This document shows positions 10,136-19,295 of a stretch of DNA of 64,000 bases, piece by piece. The notes beneath the pieces are model-generated. The model was not told the DNA's origin, did no database searches, and saw only the letters and a program-made list of their open reading frames with translations. The position numbers were made by a program, and so were the translations under genes. Location of the stretch: positions 62,001 to 126,000 of the forward strand of contig NC_089179.1 in NCBI RefSeq assembly GCF_947507565.1, in the 5' to 3' direction. Position 1 is the stretch's first letter. Every line of letters starts with the position of its first letter. Source of the stretch: Oscarella lobularis (Eukaryota; Porifera; Homoscleromorpha; Homosclerophorida; Oscarellidae).

Positions 10136-12627
10136 TCACGCCTGTGAATCCTCAGCTGCGCGAATCATCCGTCCAAGTCGAGACTTGTGCCCCGCCAAAA
10201 AGTATTGATCATGAATCATTTTCATCTCTTCTCCCTTCTGTGAAGGCCACGCAATGTTATGATTCAGTTCCAATGGATAGCAGCGCCCCTCCGACTCTTT
10301 ACATGCCCAATCTAGATCAATTATTCTAACAGAACCGTCTTCGGTGACGACAATATTGGTATCTCGAAAGTCGCCGTGAACAAACCCTTGACGATTAAAA
10401 AACGACAAGGCATTTTCTAAAGAGGCCACCACTGCTTTGGCCTTTTCTATACGAGCAGTTTTGTCGTTGAGAAACGAATGCAACGTCGTACCCTCCACTT
10501 TTCCCATTACCACCATGGTATAGAGCTCCGTTGAAACATGAGCCAAGAGAGGTGGTGCAATGTTATTCTCGAAACAGCGACGATGAAATGTCTCCGGGTA
10601 GGAAATGCCTTTCAGAAACTTTACAATAACGGGTTGCGGTGTGTCTGCTGCTTCCGGAAGTATGGCAGTCGCTTCAAACACCTTCTCACTCAGAGGTTTC
10701 TTGTAGAAAATAGAAGAAACAGACTGACATTGGGTAACAACTGGAAGAACCTTTACATAGGGAAAACAAATTAGCTCAAAACTATCTTCTATGTCCTCTA
10801 CTTACCACCGTCTTAGGAACTTCCTTGAACTGGTCCACGAGTTCCGAAACGGCTTTCAATCCAGCATAGAGTCCATTGATCACAGTTGAAGCCGCGTGAT
10901 TGAAGTCGTTCCTTTTTTCGTACAGCTTGGAGCGAGCTATATCCCCCCCACGTGACCGAATCACGCCATCCATGACCACGACATCGGCTCCAACGGTCAT
11001 GATAAAGCACGGATGAGTGTCGCAAAATTTTATCCTTTTCTTCTCAAGCGACTTCATGAAGAGATCAAAGTACGCCAATCCCTGTGCACGGGCTCCCTCA
11101 AGGGCTTGCTTGGGCTCAAGGGCTTTCATGCCCTTCTTGGTAAGCTTCAAAGACTTGAATTCACAAATCAGCACAGGCACAGGCACTCCTTTGATGATAA
11201 CAAAAATAGCTAAATCAGCAGCATTGGAGTCCGTTTCGTTTAAAGACGACACTACAACGGGAAACTGCCTCTGAACTGCGAATCCAGCGAATCCAGCGTC
11301 GTCCAGAAACTCCGAAAGATGATTAAGGCACTGGGCAACATCGCCTTCGGAAAGAGCATCACGCAATGGCGGAATGAGATGATCCAAATCTGGCTGCGGA
11401 GGAGCGGCGATGAACGAAAGGAAACCTTTGAAAAACGGAGCCGCTGGCACGAATTTTGAAAGGCGGGCTCTAAGGAAATCATGTCGCTTTCCCGTGTTCG
11501 CGAATATCGCTGTTTGTTCAAAACAAGTGATCTGTATAAATTCATTAGGCAATAATTAGCTGACTCACTGCCATCTACCGTACCTGCAGTGGTGAACGAC
11601 GAAGAGATGAGTGAAGAGGCCAAGACTCAAGTCTGCTTTCCTCCTCATCTAAAGAACCCAACAAATTCTCACGTGAGACGGAAAATGAAAAACTGGTAAC
11701 GTACCAGAAGAAATTTCAATCAATTCCGATGTGCGCATGCATGTCTTTCCCTCATCATCTTCGTAAATCAAAGAGCAAAAGTAAAATCCGTCCGATTTCG
11801 CTTTAACCGCTTTCTCTTCCTGCAAACTACATACGCCACCCCCTGAATGATACAGGCACATCCAGGTCGTCTTCTTGAAAGGAGACTCAATGACGCATCG
11901 CTTAAGAACGCCACGTCGTTCAGCTAAGCAAGAAAAAGAAGATACGGTAATAGTAAAAGAGAGAGAATTTACTCTCTCTGTCTCTGTACGTACCTTCTTC
12001 TAATTGAATCCTTGGGAGGCTATCATTGCCCCCAGAGCTAGCCGTCTTAATTAATTAATAAGCGCCAATTGTAAAAAAAAGTATGCACTCTTCCTGCTCT
12101 AACCTGTGCAATGCTTCTATCCTCCTCAGAAAGAGTTCTCGGGCGCTTTCTGGAAAAAAAACATATAAGGCTATGACCGCCGTGAAAACGCGCACACAAA
12201 AAACAACAGACTTTGTTTGCTCCATTTCCTACAAAAGAAGACCTTACACTTCGCTGACCAAAGAGGTACTACAGTGAATAAATACCTCGTCGTTTTCATC
12301 ATCATCATCATCATGACATTTACGCTTTCCCTTCTTCTTTTTCTTCTAAATATTCCGTTGAAGATCCTCAGCAAGACATTGAATTGAAACTTACCGGCTT
12401 CTGCGCAACGAGGGCCTTCTCAACAGCTCTATCCCCCTTGAAACAGTTCAAACTGCTTCTTTTCTTCTTCTTCTTCGCTGTCTTGTGCTGCAGAAACATA
12501 CGTAGCACATCTCAACACATCTAAGCCTATTTACTTGAGGAGACAAGTGTGCAGACGTCGGCTCTTCTGCGTCACCCTCGTGCCGCCCTGCTGCTTCTCC
12601 TTCTTGAAGAACCCTCAACCAATGCAT
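10136..12627 (-). CDS. Nuclear PD-(D/E)XK nuclease-kinase fusion, CRN-like, copy C
   Basis: Most divergent of the three paralogues but apparently intact. The nuclease exon (about 10800-11530) keeps AADLAIFV and CEFKS, but has lost four residues before AADL and carries many substitutions in its N-part (for example FLDDAGFAGFAVQRQFP). The kinase exon keeps VIVKFLK, HGDFRDTNIVV and IIDLDW. The kinase exon frame is open upstream of the first internal Met and joins the nuclease exon in phase 0, as in A and B. The upstream longer start present in A is closed by a stop here, supporting the start MHWLRVLQEGEAAG (12627). Its upstream region is split by a nested transposon insertion (12997-19295), which separates the gene from the CG-rich block at 19300-19490. 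Expression of this copy may therefore differ from A and B. Confidence 0.72.
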
Positions 12628-12996
12628 GAAATAACTGAGCTTAGTTAAAAAGGAACAAGACAAAAGTTATTTTTAGTCCCAGGTCCACGCCCACAAGACT
12701 CCGCGCGCGCAGTGCATTGTGGGACAGAACAGAAGTGAATTTCGTACAAAGAGGCGAGCGAAAAACACAAAGGCAGAGAGCATTTCGTTCTTGATCGGGG
12801 CTCGATTACCGCGTAGAGGAAAGAATGACGCAAAACGGCGAGACTAGGTCTCTAGAAACTCAAACAACTTGAATGCGATCTTACAGAAAAGAGTTCGAGT
12901 GGATGGACCACGGATACGATTCCAAATTGAAGGTGAGTGCGGTAATGAGCTCTTTTGTCGTCGTTCGCAGGCGCTTGGAGTGAAGTCGGGCGATCG
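12628..12996 (-). promoter_or_regulatory. Proximal upstream region of copy C
   Basis: Matches the upstream region of copies A and B as far as about 12906. It then carries about 90 bp not seen in A or B (12907-12996) up to the foldback element. The distal half continues at 19296. Confidence 0.4.
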
Positions 12997-13001
12997 TTCG
13001 A
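12997..13001. repeat. Left target-site duplication TTCGA of foldback element
   Basis: TTCGA here and again at 19291-19295 directly flank the two outer ends of the foldback element (CCAGAGATAG and CTATCTCTGG). Confidence 0.7.
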
Positions 13002-13353
13002 CCAGAGATAGAGAAGGAGAGGGATGTGCAACTCTCCCTTATCACGTGACTTTTCCTGGTCAGAGGATTGAAGCCGTTAAGTCCCGTATTGCCTCGTATT
13101 GAAGTCCACTTCCTCTGATCCGCGAAGCCGTAAGTACTCAGCTGCCTTTCCAAAAATGTTTCTTCTTTCATAAAATCGCGCGATAAATCTGTTTTGAGGG
13201 CGTGACAACCGTTTAAGGCCCCAAATCGCCGCCAGCGAGGACTAATTGTACTTTGCACCCTTTCGCGATGTCGTCATTGTCGTTTTTTCTAAACGTTTTG
13301 TGCATTTAATAGCCAAGTCGTGGCGCTAGCGAATGCTGGTAAAAGGCGGCAGA
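13002..13353 (+). repeat. Left arm of foldback element
   Basis: Inverted copy of 13572-13914 (+19281-19290). Shared blocks include AGGATTGAAGCCGTTAAGTC and GCTAGCGAATGCTGGTAAAA. Homology ends at GGCGGCAGA. Confidence 0.85.
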
Positions 13354-13571
13354 CGTCGGCACGTGCTAAAACACGCAATCTTACAACGGCATAAAAATAG
13401 GAAGAGCCCAAACAATAGCACCATTCGCTTCCTAATGTGTGACTCTTTCAAACAAAAAAATTCTAACAAAATTGGACATTGCGTTTGAGCGTGAGAGGGT
13501 GCAAAACATGACCACCAAGACACGCCCAATACGGCGTCTTTTTACGCAATGCGTCGAAACAGCGACTGGTT

Positions 13572-13914
13572 TCTGCCGCCTTTTACCAGCATTCGCTAGC
13601 GCCACGACTTGGCTATTAAATGCAAAAGAAAGTTTAGAAAAAAAGACAATGGCGACATCGCGAGAGGGTGCAAAGTACAATTAGTCCAAGTTCGCGGCGA
13701 TTTGGGGCCTTAAATGGTTGTCGCGACCTCAAAACAGATTTATCGCGTGATTTCATGAAAGAATGAACATTTTTGGAAAGGCAGCTGAGTACTTACGGCT
13801 TCGCGGATCAGAGGAAGTGGACTTCAATACGAGGCAATACGGGACTTAACGGCTTCAATCCTCTGACCTGGAAAAGTCACGTGATAAGGGGGAGTTGCAC
13901 ATCCCTCTCCTTCT
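13572..13914 (-). repeat. Right arm of foldback element (inner 343 bp)
   Basis: Reverse complement of the left arm. It is interrupted at CCTTCT/CTATCTC by the Ngaro element, which begins at 13915. Confidence 0.85.
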
Positions 13915-14023
13915 GGGAAGTTTAATACAGGTTAAACGCGGTTGATATCTACCGCCATAATGATTTAAGGCGCGGGCGGTCTCTGGTATCGCCATTCGCC
14001 GCCTTCGCGCAGTCCGAATTTTT
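13915..14023 (+). repeat. Ngaro split direct repeat A1
   Basis: 109 bp, essentially identical to 18968-19076. Begins GGGAAGTTTAATACAGG. Confidence 0.92.
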
Positions 14024-14063
14024 TCTCTCTCGCAATTTTTTCTCTACGCGTTTTCAACCGTAC

Positions 14064-14732
14064 ATGGCTGATCAGAATCAAGCTGACGGACAACAGGGAC
14101 AAGGCGGACAGCGTCAACAAGGGCAGGCGCCGCAGGGACAAGATCATCCGGTGGCCCCGCCGCCCCAGCAACCGCCCGTCCTACCTCAACCGCAGCCGCA
14201 AGCGGCTCAAGCGCCGGCACCCGCGCAGCCGCAAGCGGCTCAAGCGCCGGCACCCGCGCAGCCGCAAGCGGCTCAAGCGCCGGCACCCGCGCAGCCGCCC
14301 GTTTCAGCGCCGGCGGTCCGTGTACCGATGCAGGACTTCGTCGCGCAAATTGTGCAGCAAACCATGGCAGCGTTGAGGACAGGTAATTTGGGGCGACGGG
14401 CGCGCCGGGTCCAAAGATCGAGCAAAACCCCCTCCCTTCCCTCGGCTTATTGCCCCCACCTGGCGACCATCTCGCCGACGCATCGAGTCCGCGCCCCGTT
14501 CTCACGTCGGGCAAAGACGTTTAGCGTAGAGCCCCGCCCCGTTTGCGTCCCGTTCCCTTGCGAAGCGTCGGATAACGAGGCGTAACTCTTCCAGACGCTC
14601 CCCGGGGGGATCGTTTGCCTGCGCAGCCCCAACAGGGGCTCCCGCCGCATCGCGTCGCGAACGCGCCGCCGCTTCAGCAGCAGCAGCAGCAACACCAGCA
14701 ACAACAGCCACTGCAGCAGCAGCAGCCGCGAC

Positions 14733-14763
<31 letters not shown>

Positions 14764-14769
14764 GCGACA

Positions 14770-14814
<45 letters not shown>

Positions 14815-15790
14815 ACCACAGCCACCGCAGCTACCGCCGCCGCAACAACTGCAGCCACAGCTGGGAAACCTGCCGCCGCCCGGCCTCCTTCAGGGTTTGC
14901 AGGTGGAGCATCACGCTCCGCCGGCAAATCCTGTTGGGCAGCTAGAGCCGCTCGCGGACAATCCGGCGTGGTTCGAGGCGCTAATGCCGCTGGCGAAAAA
15001 ACCACGCCGGACGACGCCGCCTTTTTCGCTGGGAAATTCCCTGGGCGTAGTCCCAGGGCGCGTCGTTGACAAAATCGCTGCGCGCGAGTACGTCGATCTG
15101 GCTGAGCTGCTCCCCGACAATGCGGAGTTGCTGCGGCGCGAGGGGGAGCGAGACAAGTGGCCCCTGGCCACAGCGGGTTCTCGTTCGTTGCGTCGCATCA
15201 CTTCTATTGCGCAATGGGTTCACGCCTTCGCGGCTTTCGCCGCGGTGGAGGTGTCGCAGCGCCCTAGTCGGGCTTTAGAAATGCTGGGCTACATACGGCT
15301 AGTGGTGCGCTTAACGGAGAAATGCCATTCGCGCAACCCGCTGGGGTGGCTCAGCTACGACACGTTCTTCCGTCAAAAGGCGGCGGCGGAGCAAAACCTG
15401 TCCTGGGCAAAGCAGGACACAGACCTCGTCACGGACCACGTGCTGTCCCCTGAGGACGCGGCGTGCTCCATTTGCGGCGCGGGGGATCATAAGGCGGCTG
15501 TCTGCTCGTTGCGTCCAACGGAGTCGGGTGCGACGGCGTCTCCGCGCGCGGCGGCGTTTCCTAGCGCGGCAGGGAACGCGGGCTCTCGACGCCCTCAAAA
15601 AAGCGAGCCGTGCCGGCTCTTCAATTTTGCGCCGACTGGCTGCGGCTATGGCTCGCGCTGCGTCTTTCGCCACGTATGCGACAAGTGCGGGAATAAAGGT
15701 CATCGGGCGGCGGAGTGTCAGGCGACGGGGAAGCAGCAGCAGCAACCAGCGCCGCAAGGGCCTCGGGCGCAGTCACCCAGACCCCAATAG
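14064..15790 (+). CDS. Ngaro Gag-like protein, probably spliced
   Basis: Frame 14064-14382 (MADQNQADGQQGQGGQ...) is Gln/Pro/Ala-rich with three tandem PQAAQAPAPAQ-type repeats. At 14383 a donor (CAG/GTAATT) can join to an acceptor at 14594 (CTCTTCCAG). This removes 212 nt and brings the long frame 14595-15790 exactly into phase, giving about 504 residues. The second part has a long polyglutamine region (14680-14815), a helical middle domain, a zinc knuckle CSICGAGDHKAAVC, a CCCH-type cluster (CRLFNFAPTGCGYGSRCVF) and a second knuckle CDKCGNKGHRAAEC. Knuckles suit RNA binding by a capsid-type protein. Without splicing, the second frame has no ATG near its start. The intron is inferred from frame and splice sites only. 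Confidence 0.7.
14383..14594 (+). other. Putative spliceosomal intron inside retroelement gag
   Basis: GT...AG bounded, 212 nt, phase 1. Its first 200 nt are open in the first gag frame (to 14585), so an unspliced short product is also possible. Confidence 0.55.
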
Positions 15791-15890
15791 AACCGCACGT
15801 AACTGCCCCGATTAGCGTTCTTGTTTTGTGTTGGGCTCGTGTTGCCCCGCTCCGCATGCAGCGGCTTTAATCGGGGGCATGCAATAAACC

Positions 15891-17729
15891 GTGTCTTGCT
15901 GGTTACTAGAAACGTGTGGTCTTTCGGAGGGCGCGTACCGTTCGTGGCAGGCGCTTGAGGCGTTGGACGCCGCGAATGCCGCAACAGATCCAAGCTCGGA
16001 GATCTGGGACACACCATCCTCGTCACCGGTGGTTCCACAGGCTTGGGCGGATAGCTTACGGCGCCACCCCGACCAACGTTTTACCGCGTGGCTGCTGCGC
16101 GGACTCTCCGAAGGCTTCCGAATTGGCTATGGTGGCGGGAGTGGAAAGCGAGCTCGCGCAAGCCGCAACTTGCAATCCGCGCGGGAGCACCCCGCGGTGG
16201 TAGACGAATATCTCAACGGCGAAATTGCGGCAGGCAGAGTGGTGGGCCCGGTACCGGACGCTCAGACGCACTTGGTGCGCCTGAGTCCCTTTGGTGTGAT
16301 TCCCAAGTCCGGCCAGCCGGGTCGGTGGCGGCTCATCGTCGACCTCTCGTCCCCGCGAGGCAGCAGCGTCAATGACGGTATTCGCCCCGAATGGTGCTCG
16401 ACGAAGTACATTCGGGTCGAGGACGCTGTACGGCACTGTTGGCAGTTGGGCGCCGGGGCAGCATTGGCGAAGCTGGATATACAAAGCGCCTACCGCATAA
16501 TTCCAGTGCACCCCGCGGATCGCCATCTCCTGGGCATGCGATGGCGAGGCAGGGTGTATGTGGACACGGTGTTACCGTTCGGCTTGCGTTCGGCACCGGC
16601 GATTTTCTCCGCAGTAGCAGACGCGCTACTGTGGATCATGTACGAGCGAGGCGTCCGCGGGGGCATGCACTACTTGGACGACTTCCTCTTCATTGGCCGC
16701 CCGCAGTCCCAGGATTGCGCGCAGCAGTTGCAGGCAGCGCTGCGGGTGTGCGAGGAGCTGGGTGTGCCCGTCGCTCGCGGCAAGATCGGAGGCCCCAGCA
16801 CAACGCTTGTGTTCTTGGGAATCGAGCTCGACACCGTGGCGGGAGTACTGCGCCTGCCGCAGGAAAAGTTGCAGCGCCTACGACAGGAGATCCGGCACTG
16901 GCAGGCGCGGAGGGCAGGAACAAAACGGGAGCTGCTGTCGCTCATCGGGTCGCTACAGCACGCAGCGTCCGTCGTACCGGCAGGCCGCTCCTTTACGCGC
17001 CGGCTGATTGACGCGTCCAAGAGCCGTCGTCAGCTGGCTCAGTACGTTCGCCTAAATACGGAGGCAAGGGCTGACCTGCAGTGGTGGAGCGCGTTCCTCG
17101 AACGATGGAATGGCAAAGGCTTCTTTGCTACACTCGCAGCGGAACCCCGGTTCGTCGTGGGGACCGACGCCTCCGGCTCGTGGGGCTGCGGGGCCGTATG
17201 GGCGTCGCACTGGTTTCGTTGGGCTTGGTCGGCTCCGTGGGCTCCCCTCCCGATCGCACCAAAAGAGCTTCTGCCGGTCGTACTCGCGGCGGCGGTGTGG
17301 GGCGAGAGCTGGTCGGGAGCGTCGGTTCTCCTGGAGTGCGACAACACGGTGGTCGTGGCGGCGGTGCGGTCGGGGTCAAGCAGGGACGCGGCGCTTATGC
17401 CGCTCCTGCGTACGCTTCAGTTCTTTGCGGCGCACTTCGGGTTCGCATGGAGGGCGCGACATATCCCGGGAGAACAGAACACCCTCGCGGACGGGCTCTC
17501 GCGCAACGTTTCTCCCGCCACGCTGAGGACGTCTTTTCCGCAGCTGGCCGCCGCGCCGACGCCGATCCCAGGGACGCTGCTGGAGCTGGTGACGCCGCCG
17601 GGATTGCCTTGGAACGAGCCGCGGTGGAGGGAGCTCTTTCACGATACACTGCGCAAGGTGTCGCGGACTCCACGCGGAGATCGTACGCCTCTGGACTACG
17701 CCGGTTCGAACGTTTTTGCCAGCAGCTAG
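15891..17729 (+). CDS. Ngaro reverse transcriptase-RNase H
   Basis: Open frame of 612 codons. The RT has SAYRIIPVH, VLPFGLRSAPAIFSAVADAL and the catalytic YLDDFLFIG (YLDD near residue 261). RNase H follows with TDASGSWGCGAVW (near 425), the KELLPVV glutamate, CDNTVVVAAV and ADGLSR (near 533). This RT type matches DIRS-order elements. The frame opens at 15891 with GTG. The first ATG lies inside the RT domain (MRWRGRVY), so translation probably depends on splicing, recoding or a non-ATG start. The last part overlaps the recombinase frame in another frame. Confidence 0.9.
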   Translation: MSCWLLETCGLSEGAYRSWQALEALDAANAATDPSSEIWDTPSSSPVVPQAWADSLRRHPDQRFTAWLLRGLSEGFRIGYGGGSGKRARASRNLQSAREHPAVVDEYLNGEIAAGRVVGPVPDAQTHLVRLSPFGVIPKSGQPGRWRLIVDLSSPRGSSVNDGIRPEWCSTKYIRVEDAVRHCWQLGAGAALAKLDIQSAYRIIPVHPADRHLLGMRWRGRVYVDTVLPFGLRSAPAIFSAVADALLWIMYERGVRGGMHYLDDFLFIGRPQSQDCAQQLQAALRVCEELGVPVARGKIGGPSTTLVFLGIELDTVAGVLRLPQEKLQRLRQEIRHWQARRAGTKRELLSLIGSLQHAASVVPAGRSFTRRLIDASKSRRQLAQYVRLNTEARADLQWWSAFLERWNGKGFFATLAAEPRFVVGTDASGSWGCGAVWASHWFRWAWSAPWAPLPIAPKELLPVVLAAAVWGESWSGASVLLECDNTVVVAAVRSGSSRDAALMPLLRTLQFFAAHFGFAWRARHIPGEQNTLADGLSRNVSPATLRTSFPQLAAAPTPIPGTLLELVTPPGLPWNEPRWRELFHDTLRKVSRTPRGDRTPLDYAGSNVFASS

Positions 17730-18580
17730 GTTTGCAGGGTCTGCCAGCCTCGGAGCGCGTGCTCTCGCTATTTTGCGCGGCCCTGGCAAGAGAGGGATTA
17801 AGATACGCCACAATAAAGTCTTACCTGGCTGCGGTTCGCAATGGGCAAGTCGTCGCGGGCCTGGGCGATCCGTTCGCGACATCTATGCCGTTGCTTGTTC
17901 TCATGCTAAACGGCATCAAGCGAGAACAAGGGCGGCCAGCGGCGGATCCCCGTCTCCCCATCACACCGGTGATTCTTCGCCAGCTGCGGGCGGTGTGGGG
18001 ACAAACGCCCCATCGATGGGACTCGACAATGCTGTGGGCGGCATGCACGGTCGCCTTCTTCGGTTTCTTGCGCGCAGGCGAGTTCACCGTCGACTCGGTA
18101 GCGGCGTTTGATCCCGAGCGTCATCTTTCGCCAGACGACGTGTCGACGGATTCACTGGAGAACCCGTCGTTCGTCAAACTGCGGATCAAGCAGTCGAAGA
18201 CGGATCCGTTCCGTCGCGGCGTCTCAATTGTCCTAGGACGAACACACGCGGACCTCTGCCCGGTAGTCGCACTACTCGCTTACCTGGCTCGCCGTCGCTT
18301 CGCGCCGGGTCCGTTGTTTACGTTCGAGAATGGCGGAGCGCTATCACGGGCGGCGCTCGTCGATCAAGTGCGGCGAGCTCTAACGTCAGCAGGTGTCGAC
18401 GCGTCTCGCTTCGCGGGCCACAGCTTCCGAATCGGAGCGGCGACGACGGCAGCGGCGCGCGGACTCGACGACTCAACGATCCAAACGCTCGGTCGATGGA
18501 AAAGCGCCGCGTTCACGCGCTACATTCGTCTAGACGAGCAGCAGCTGGCGCGATACAGCCGCGCGCTGGCTACAGAGTAA
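17105..18580 (+). CDS. Ngaro tyrosine recombinase
   Basis: Site-specific recombinase that would integrate the circular DNA intermediate. First ATG of the frame is 17105, but the part before about 17630 lies within the RNase H coding frame and looks like overlap translation. The recombinase proper begins near YTAQGVADSTRRSYASGLRR. Catalytic residues: Arg in GFLRAGEF (about residue 323), HSFRIGAATTAAARG (His about 439, then Arg), and Tyr in RYIRLDEQQLARYS (about 473). An SAM-like N-terminal core-binding domain precedes them. No stop or frameshift seen. Confidence 0.9.
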   Translation: MEWQRLLCYTRSGTPVRRGDRRLRLVGLRGRMGVALVSLGLVGSVGSPPDRTKRASAGRTRGGGVGRELVGSVGSPGVRQHGGRGGGAVGVKQGRGAYAAPAYASVLCGALRVRMEGATYPGRTEHPRGRALAQRFSRHAEDVFSAAGRRADADPRDAAGAGDAAGIALERAAVEGALSRYTAQGVADSTRRSYASGLRRFERFCQQLGLQGLPASERVLSLFCAALAREGLRYATIKSYLAAVRNGQVVAGLGDPFATSMPLLVLMLNGIKREQGRPAADPRLPITPVILRQLRAVWGQTPHRWDSTMLWAACTVAFFGFLRAGEFTVDSVAAFDPERHLSPDDVSTDSLENPSFVKLRIKQSKTDPFRRGVSIVLGRTHADLCPVVALLAYLARRRFAPGPLFTFENGGALSRAALVDQVRRALTSAGVDASRFAGHSFRIGAATTAAARGLDDSTIQTLGRWKSAAFTRYIRLDEQQLARYSRALATE

Positions 18581-18834
18581 ATAGCATCCGAGGACTCAGG
18601 AGTCCAGCGCGCGTTAGCGACGCAGACCGGTTCTTTGTTGCATGTTTTTTGAGCGTGGCGAGTTCGTTGTTGCGTTCTTCGGGCGAGTGGAGAGCGTACG
18701 AGGGTGTTGGTTAGGTTAGTCGCGCCAGCAGGTTCCCACGGGCGGAAACCACAACTATGCTAAGTGGGTGTGGTGTTGATCCCGTCTTGGGGGACGTCGC
18801 TCCGGCCCCGTTGGGACCGATCGCGACGGTCTGT
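18581..18834 (+). other. Ngaro 3' region before B1
   Basis: No coding frame of note. GC-rich unique sequence between the recombinase stop and the B1 repeat, presumably 3' untranslated RNA. Confidence 0.5.
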
Positions 18835-18967
18835 TGGGGGCTCGGATTCGGCTTGGCTCGAATCGGACCGACGTGATCGGCGGCGAGCTGGGCGGAAACG
18901 TTCCCCCCTAGCGCGCGTTAGGCCCAATCCTGAGCAGCACAGGGCAACTCAAGGTAAGATATATCAA
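18835..18967 (+). repeat. Ngaro split direct repeat B1
   Basis: 133 bp, essentially identical to B2 at 19148-19280. Includes CTCGAATCGGACCGACGTGA and ends AAGGTAAGATATATCAA, directly abutting A2. Confidence 0.92.
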
Positions 18968-19076
18968 GGGAAGTTTAATACAGGTTAAACGCGGTTGATA
19001 TCTACCGCCATAATGATTTAAGGCGCGGGCGGTCTCTGGTATCGCCATTCGCCGCCTTCGCGCAGTCCGAATTTTT
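18968..19076 (+). repeat. Ngaro split direct repeat A2
   Basis: Copy of A1. The B1-A2 junction mimics the joined ends of a circular intermediate. Confidence 0.92.
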
Positions 19077-19147
19077 CCCACCCTCCCTCCCTTGCTGCTC
19101 CGGGGGCCGCACCCGCTTCTCCGTCCTTCGGACGTGACTCGCCGCTT

Positions 19148-19280
19148 GGGGGGCTCGGATTCGGCTTGGCTCGAATCGGACCGACGTGATCGGCGGCGAG
19201 CTGGGCGGAAACGTTCCCCCCTAGCGCGCGTTAGGCCCAATCCTGAGCAGCACAGGGCAACTCAAGGTAAGATATATCAA
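19148..19280 (+). repeat. Ngaro split direct repeat B2
   Basis: Copy of B1 and the 3' end of the element. A 71-bp unique GC-rich spacer (19077-19147) separates it from A2. Confidence 0.92.
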
Positions 19281-19295
19281 CTATCTCTGGTTCGA

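Larger units (their letters stand above)
13915..19280 (+). mobile_element. Complete Ngaro-like DIRS-order retrotransposon
   Basis: 5366 bp with the split direct repeat plan A1 - ORFs - B1 - A2 - B2 that defines Ngaro-type elements. A1 is 13915-14023, B1 18835-18967, A2 18968-19076 and B2 19148-19280. It encodes a Gag-like protein, reverse transcriptase-RNase H, and a tyrosine recombinase in an overlapping frame, as in DIRS-order elements; no integrase or protease was seen. Its boundaries are exact because it interrupts the inverted repeat of the foldback. Removing it restores the arm sequence CCTTCTCTATCTCTGG with no target duplication, which is what tyrosine-recombinase integration produces. 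Higher GC than flanking DNA. All ORFs look intact. Confidence 0.93.
13002..19290. mobile_element. Foldback/MITE-like element, about 0.92 kb, split by a Ngaro insertion
   Basis: The two arms are inverted copies of each other: 13002-13353 on the left, and 13572-13914 plus 19281-19290 on the right. The last 10 bp of the right arm lie on the far side of the Ngaro element. Termini are CCAGAGATAG...CTATCTCTGG with a 5-bp TTCGA duplication. Arms are about 352 bp and over 90 percent alike by eye. The spacer 13354-13571 has no convincing coding frame, so the element is non-autonomous. Superfamily is not recognised. Confidence 0.8.

Noticed and set aside
14044-15005. Minus-strand frames across the gag polyglutamine region (Ala/Leu runs)
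   Set aside because: Products of CAG repeats read on the other strand. The plus-strand frame carries the zinc knuckles.
17081-17600. N-terminal extension of the recombinase frame as a separate domain
   Set aside because: It lies entirely within the conserved RNase H coding region in another frame and shows only Arg/Gly-rich composition. Treated as overlap.
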